Source: Saprospiraceae bacterium (lineage in GTDB: Bacteria; Bacteroidota; Bacteroidia; Chitinophagales; Saprospiraceae). Taken from it: a stretch of 47,551 nucleotides of DNA. The translations under genes were made by a program, and so were the position numbers. The notes under the pieces are model-generated. The model was not told the DNA's origin. It did not search any database and saw only the letters and a program-made list of their open reading frames with translations. This document shows, piece by piece, positions 43,819 to 47,551 of the stretch (position 1 is its first letter; the number at the start of each line of letters is the position of its first letter). Location of the stretch: positions 1 to 47,551 of the forward strand of contig JANQQI010000118.1 of NCBI GenBank assembly GCA_028285085.1. The letters run 5' to 3'.

Positions 43819-44307
43819 ATGGAAAGTAACATTGAAAATATCAAAGTGGAGAAAATAAACCATTCCCATCGAAAGATTTACACTGACATAATTATTAATG
43901 CTAAACCTGAACAAGTTTGGTCCGTTTTGACTGACACCAAGTCTTATAAAAATTGGGCGGCTTTTTTGGTAGATATCCAGGGAGAGATAAAAGATGGCGA
44001 AAAAATTACCGCCGTTTTTCAAGTTAACCCTCAAAAAGAAAAATTCAATACAATTGAGCACATCATTTCGGTATCCGAAGGCGAAGAGTTTTTCTGGGCC
44101 GAAAAAGGCCCCGGAGGCATCAAAGACAATCATCACTTCAAGGTAGAATCTATCGAAAACGGGAATACTAAATTCATTCAATCAGATGAAATCATGAAAG
44201 GAATGACCTGGCTAATGGGAGGTAATTTATCAAAAATCTATGCGGAAGGGTACCAAGCATTTAATCGAAAATTAAAAGCTGAGGCAGAGCGAAGATTTAA
44301 TAAGTAA
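43819..44307 (+). CDS. SRPBCC (START-like) domain protein
   Basis: The 162-residue protein has the SRPBCC opening IYTDIIINAKPEQVWSVLTDTKSYKNW and ends with the long C-terminal helix (YAEGYQAFNRKLKAEAERRF). The fold makes a hydrophobic pocket for lipids or aromatic compounds. It is clearly a paralogue of the protein encoded at 45246 (shared A-P-x-x-x-W-x-x-L-x-D-x-x-S-Y-x-x-W). It follows the previous gene after 87 bases and precedes the SDR gene by 22. Confidence 0.85.
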   Translation: MESNIENIKVEKINHSHRKIYTDIIINAKPEQVWSVLTDTKSYKNWAAFLVDIQGEIKDGEKITAVFQVNPQKEKFNTIEHIISVSEGEEFFWAEKGPGGIKDNHHFKVESIENGNTKFIQSDEIMKGMTWLMGGNLSKIYAEGYQAFNRKLKAEAERRFNK

Positions 44308-44329
44308 TGAGCCATAAAAATCAGACTTC

Positions 44330-45235
44330 ATGAACTTCAAATTAAAAAATATTCCTTCCCAAAAAGGTCGAGTTGCAATCATTACCGGCGCGAATAATGG
44401 CATCGGCTTTGAAACTACTTTAGCAATGGCCAAATATGGGTTTAAGACAATCATGGCATGTCGAAATTTAGCAAAAGCAGAAAAGGCAAAAGCAGCTATC
44501 TTAGAAAAAATTCAGAATGCAGATCTAGATATCCTTCAATTGGATTTAAGTGATTTTAAAAGTGTAGAAACTTTTGCCGAAAACTTCAAAAACAAATATG
44601 ATCGTCTTGATATATTGATTAACAATGCTGGCGTTCTAATCTATTCGGGAAAAAAGAACAAAGCAGGTATTGAGCTTCAGTTCGCGACTAATCATTTGGG
44701 ACACTTTCTATTAACAAATCTATTATTGGAAAAAATGCCTGACAATTCTGCCTCCCGAATTGTCGCCTTGAGCAGTCTGGCACATAAAGAGGCAGAAATT
44801 TATTTCGATGATTTAAATTGCGAAGAAATAGAAGATAAAGGAGCAGCATACGGTCAATCCAAATTAGCGAATCTCATTTTTGCCGATGAGTTGAATCGTA
44901 GATTAAAAAAAAGGAATAAAAAAATCATCGCACTTGCTGTACATCCAGGTGGTTCGGATTCAGGACTTTTTGATGAAATGTCTAAAATAAAATATTATAC
45001 CTTTAAAATACTGTCACCTTTTATTTTACACTCTAATGCTTCTGCAGCCAAGCCAAGTCTTTTTGCCGCATTAAGCCCGGAGGTAAAAGGAGGAGAATAT
45101 TTTGGTCCGCAGGGTTTTATGGAATTTAGAGGAAAAGTAGGTGTAGCCAAACGAAGTAATTATTCCAAACGAGAGGATGTAGCAATAAAACTCTGGCAAT
45201 TATCCGAAGAAATGACCTCTCAAACTTTTTTATAA
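44330..45235 (+). CDS. Short-chain dehydrogenase/reductase, retinol-dehydrogenase-like
   Basis: The 301-residue protein has the classical SDR elements: TGANNGIG (19-26) for the cofactor, CRN (44-46), favouring NADP(H) by the Arg, NNAG (98-101), a catalytic Ser in IVALSSL (near 148), and YGQSK (Y174, K178). The retinol dehydrogenase/WWOX-like subgroup is suggested by TIMACRNLAKAEKAKAAI and FATNHLGHFLLTNLLL. The substrate is not predictable. Confidence 0.88.
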   Translation: MNFKLKNIPSQKGRVAIITGANNGIGFETTLAMAKYGFKTIMACRNLAKAEKAKAAILEKIQNADLDILQLDLSDFKSVETFAENFKNKYDRLDILINNAGVLIYSGKKNKAGIELQFATNHLGHFLLTNLLLEKMPDNSASRIVALSSLAHKEAEIYFDDLNCEEIEDKGAAYGQSKLANLIFADELNRRLKKRNKKIIALAVHPGGSDSGLFDEMSKIKYYTFKILSPFILHSNASAAKPSLFAALSPEVKGGEYFGPQGFMEFRGKVGVAKRSNYSKREDVAIKLWQLSEEMTSQTFL

Positions 45236-45245
45236 TTATAGGTAA

Positions 45246-45740
45246 ATGATGGCAGTTTTAATATCGAGGTGGATGATCGTGATTATTACTGTAAATGCTA
45301 TCCTACTGCTATTATATTTGGGAGGTCAAAAGTCGGTTCAAGCTGAGTTAATTATCGAAGCAAATCCACAAAAGATATGGGACATTCTAATGGATGAAGA
45401 AAGTTATCAAAAGTGGAATCAGGTTTTGATCCCCATAAAAGGTAAAATTGAACAAGGAAATATGTTGACTTACAAGTTAGTACTACCGGAAGGTCATCCT
45501 ATCGAGATTGGAATGAAAGTAGCGAAATTAGTTCCTCCGAAACTATTGAATCAAAATGGAGGTTTCCCGGGAATTTTCACTTACAACCATCGGTATATTT
45601 TAGAGCCAGTTGGAAATAGCACTAAGGTAACCATACACGAATATTTCAGGGGAATAGCTGTGCCCTTTTGGGATACCGGGTGGCTAGAACAAGCTTATAT
45701 TGATTTGAATAAATCGCTTCGCGAATACATTCTCGATTAA
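45246..45740 (+). CDS. Membrane-anchored SRPBCC domain protein
   Basis: The 164-residue protein starts with an N-terminal membrane helix (RWMIVIITVNAILLLLYLGG) followed by an SRPBCC domain (QAELIIEANPQKIWDILMDEESYQKWNQVLIPIKGKIEQG). It is paralogous to the protein at 43819 but anchored. The start lies 10 bases past the SDR stop, so the two are co-transcribed. It may present a lipid-like substrate to the SDR; that is inference. Confidence 0.8.
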   Translation: MMAVLISRWMIVIITVNAILLLLYLGGQKSVQAELIIEANPQKIWDILMDEESYQKWNQVLIPIKGKIEQGNMLTYKLVLPEGHPIEIGMKVAKLVPPKLLNQNGGFPGIFTYNHRYILEPVGNSTKVTIHEYFRGIAVPFWDTGWLEQAYIDLNKSLREYILD

Positions 45741-45741
45741 T

Positions 45742-45772
45742 TTGTGACCAAAGTCAAAAAATAGTATGTTTA
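45742..45772 (+). promoter_or_regulatory. Candidate promoter of the AraC-family gene
   Basis: TTG (45742-45744), 20 bases, then TATGTTTA (45765-45772), one mismatch from TAnnTTTG. It would start transcription about 15 bases before ATG 45793, giving the regulator its own promoter. Confidence 0.4.
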
Positions 45773-45792
45773 ATCCTGTCAACTGAAAACAG

Positions 45793-46701
45793 ATGAAAGA
45801 AATATTTCAGATAAAAAGCATTGCAGATATGCATGATGTTTTCGGACTATCGAAGCCTCAGCATCCACTGGTTTCAGTTATTCGGTTTAGGAATACTCAG
45901 ATCAAACCGGAATACCATCACATTCGTTGCGCCTTCGGTATGTATTGTATTACTCAAAAGAATGAAATCGATGGTAGCATGAGATATGGTCGTAATTCTT
46001 ATGACTTTCAAGAAGGTTCTATGCTATTTATCAAGCCCGGGCAAGTCCTCCGCTATGATGGTCATCAATCCACGGCGGAAGATCCTGGATGGGCTTTATT
46101 GTTTCATCCTGATCTCATTAGAAAATCTGAACTAAGTAAATCCATTGATAATTATTCGTTTTTCTCTTATGATATAACGGAAGCATTACATCTTTCTGAG
46201 GAAGAAAAACAATCGCTCGAGGAGGTAATCACAAAAATTGAGAAAGAATACCAGCAAAATATTGACCGCCATAGTCAGCGATTAATCATTTCCAATATCG
46301 AGTTGTTATTGAATTACTGCACGCGATATTATGATCGTCAGTTTTACACTCGTGAAAATTTGAACAAGGATATTTTATCAAAATTTGAGAACTTACTCAA
46401 AAACTACTATGCGGCTAATCATCAATTAGATACCGGCATACCTTCAGTGAGTTATTGTGGAAAAGAACTCAACCTATCCTCCAAATATTTAAGTGATTTA
46501 TTGAAAAAAGAAACAGGCAAAAATGCCAAAGCCCATATTGATGATTTCCTGATGAACAACGCTAAAAATCGTTTATTGAATTCCATGGAATCGGTGAGCG
46601 AGGTAGCTTACGCCTTGGGGTTTGAGTACGTTCAGCACTTTTCTACTATGTTTAAAGCAAAGATAGGGCTAAGTCCAAGTGAGTATAGGCGATTAAACTA
46701 A
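45793..46701 (+). CDS. AraC-family transcriptional regulator
   Basis: The 302-residue protein has an N-terminal cupin-like sensing domain (about 20-125: RYGRNSYDFQEGSMLFIKPGQVLRYDG) and a C-terminal double helix-turn-helix of the AraC type: LSSKYLSDLLKKETGKNAKAHIDDFLMNNAKNRLL and VSEVAYALGFEYVQHFSTMFKAKIGLSPSEYR. It lies 52 bases after the second SRPBCC gene on the same strand and is the obvious candidate regulator of the AT-rich block. Confidence 0.92.
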   Translation: MKEIFQIKSIADMHDVFGLSKPQHPLVSVIRFRNTQIKPEYHHIRCAFGMYCITQKNEIDGSMRYGRNSYDFQEGSMLFIKPGQVLRYDGHQSTAEDPGWALLFHPDLIRKSELSKSIDNYSFFSYDITEALHLSEEEKQSLEEVITKIEKEYQQNIDRHSQRLIISNIELLLNYCTRYYDRQFYTRENLNKDILSKFENLLKNYYAANHQLDTGIPSVSYCGKELNLSSKYLSDLLKKETGKNAKAHIDDFLMNNAKNRLLNSMESVSEVAYALGFEYVQHFSTMFKAKIGLSPSEYRRLN

Positions 46702-47138
46702 CTAAATAGCATGTCGCTGATAGAGGAAATCTGATCTGCCATCCTATCTCAAGGATTAACAGCGCTCAAAACCGTAAAATTCTATCCCTTCCTTCTCTTT
46801 AGAATAGTGCGTCACTTTGTATCTCTTCCGGTAGAATAAAGGCTTTGAACATCACCCCTCACCACCCATCTTTTTTTTCAAAACATTGACAATCAACTAC
46901 TTACACCAAAAACGGTTCTAACAACTTCGATATCCCTAACAGCTTTTGAGTCCAGTGTTTATACTGAGTGCCTTTGTTGCCCTAAGCCAAGTTTTAGAGT
47001 AATGCCGACGATTTCCACAAATAATTTTCACATCGTCCAACTTATTACTATTTTTAGACGGATCGAATCAAAACCCTGACTTTGTCGTATGTTAAAAGAG
47101 AATACGTCAAACCAGTCAACCTTCAGGAGCACAGCACT
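46702..47138. other. Intergenic region between the AraC gene and the edge gene
   Basis: About 437 bases with no open frame of note on either strand. A -7-like TGACTTTG with one mismatch lies upstream of the edge gene, without a clear -33. I see no hairpin with T-tract and no RNA gene. Confidence 0.4.
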
Positions 47139-47551
47139 ATGGCAAAAATATTCAATTGGGGCATCATCGGATTAGGAAAAATCGCTCATAAATTTGCCCA
47201 AGATTTACAAGTGATTAAAGGCGCCCGATTGCATGCCGTGGCTTCTCGAACCCTATCTAAGGCCGAGGAATTCGCAAAACAGTATCAGGCCAAACACGCC
47301 TACGGGAGTTACGAAGAAATGATGTCTTGCCCAAAACTAGATGTCATCTACGTGGCTACACCTCACGTGATGCACTGCGCGAATACGATCATGTGTCTCA
47401 ATCACAAGATTCCAGTCCTTTGCGAAAAGCCATTTGCGATGAATGCCGCGGAGGTCCGACGCATGATTGCCGCCTCAAAGAATAATAATACCTTCCTGAT
47501 GGAGGCGCTCTGGTCTCGCTTTTTACCGACCATCAAAAAAGCCATGCAATT
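47139..47551 (+). CDS. Gfo/Idh/MocA-family oxidoreductase, partial at the window edge
   Basis: The frame opens at ATG 47139 and runs off the window after 137 codons. The N-terminal Rossmann motif WGIIGLGKIAHKFA (GxGxxA form), AVASRTLSKAEEFA, the VIYVATPHVMH segment and VLCEKPFAMNAAE are the hallmarks of Gfo/Idh/MocA NAD(P)-dependent sugar or cyclitol dehydrogenases, with the conserved EKP lysine. FLMEALWSRFLP fits the dihydrodiol dehydrogenase-like subgroup. AGGAG (47124-47128) lies 10 bases upstream of the ATG, an unusual Shine-Dalgarno match for this phylum. Confidence 0.9.
   Translation, partial: MAKIFNWGIIGLGKIAHKFAQDLQVIKGARLHAVASRTLSKAEEFAKQYQAKHAYGSYEEMMSCPKLDVIYVATPHVMHCANTIMCLNHKIPVLCEKPFAMNAAEVRRMIAASKNNNTFLMEALWSRFLPTIKKAMQ

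Overview
The window looks like a chromosomal segment of a Bacteroidota bacterium, probably from the Saprospiria/Lewinella side of the phylum. The evidence is type IX secretion (T9SS) sorting tails on two proteins, a FecI-FecR-TonB receptor regulatory set with STN and carboxypeptidase-regulatory domains, a giant Bacteroidota-type RHS protein, mostly no Shine-Dalgarno signals, and several matches to the Bacteroidota promoter form TTG-N19-21-TAnnTTTG. No rRNA, tRNA, CRISPR array, transposase or integrase was found.

Layout. 1-8532 (minus): a T9SS-tagged secreted protein followed by a 2515-residue RHS protein whose AT-rich tip carries an HExxH metallopeptidase-like motif, closed by a terminator. 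8533-9636: a long AT-rich stretch with no convincing gene. 9701-13660: a PepSY-like lipoprotein, a GH18 glycosidase, a fatty acid desaturase, and a membrane protein with a possible DNA-binding front end. 13908-28696: a large molybdenum island. moaA-moaC-mobA run rightward and meet, tail to tail with overlapping 3' ends, a long leftward set: small Cys-bearing membrane protein, coxM, coxS, coxL, coxG, coxD, a 57-residue ORF, coxE, coxF (with a fused YHS domain), coxI, moeA, mocA, moaD, moaE. 29099-34594: a secreted two-domain protein and a TonB receptor with its FecR anti-sigma factor and ECF sigma factor. 34890-38316: a di-heme MauG-type cytochrome and a T9SS-exported animal-type heme peroxidase. 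38448-39527: a likely contractile-injection-system cargo with a deaminase-like toxin domain. 39592-42361: a secreted protein, a bile acid:Na+ symporter homologue and a transglutaminase-like protein. 42670-46701: a more AT-rich six-gene block (membrane protein, NAD(P)-binding protein, SRPBCC, SDR, SRPBCC, AraC regulator). 47139 to the edge: the start of a Gfo/Idh/MocA oxidoreductase.

The central system is an apparently complete form I (Mo-Cu) aerobic carbon monoxide dehydrogenase. CoxL carries the AYRCSFR active-site loop that separates true CO dehydrogenases from other xanthine-oxidase-family enzymes, and the downstream Glu in GVGES. It is encoded with CoxM (FAD), CoxS (two [2Fe-2S] clusters), the CoxD/E/F/G/I maturation proteins, and most of the molybdenum cofactor pathway, including a MocA-like candidate for the cytosine dinucleotide form. 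Two features are unusual: the YHS metal-binding domain fused to CoxF, and a small CPFC membrane protein at the head of the operon. Both could serve copper supply to the [CuSMoO2] centre; that is inference.

Limits: all calls come from reading the sequence and from memory of protein families. No database search, structure prediction or phylogeny was run. Promoter and hairpin calls are by eye.
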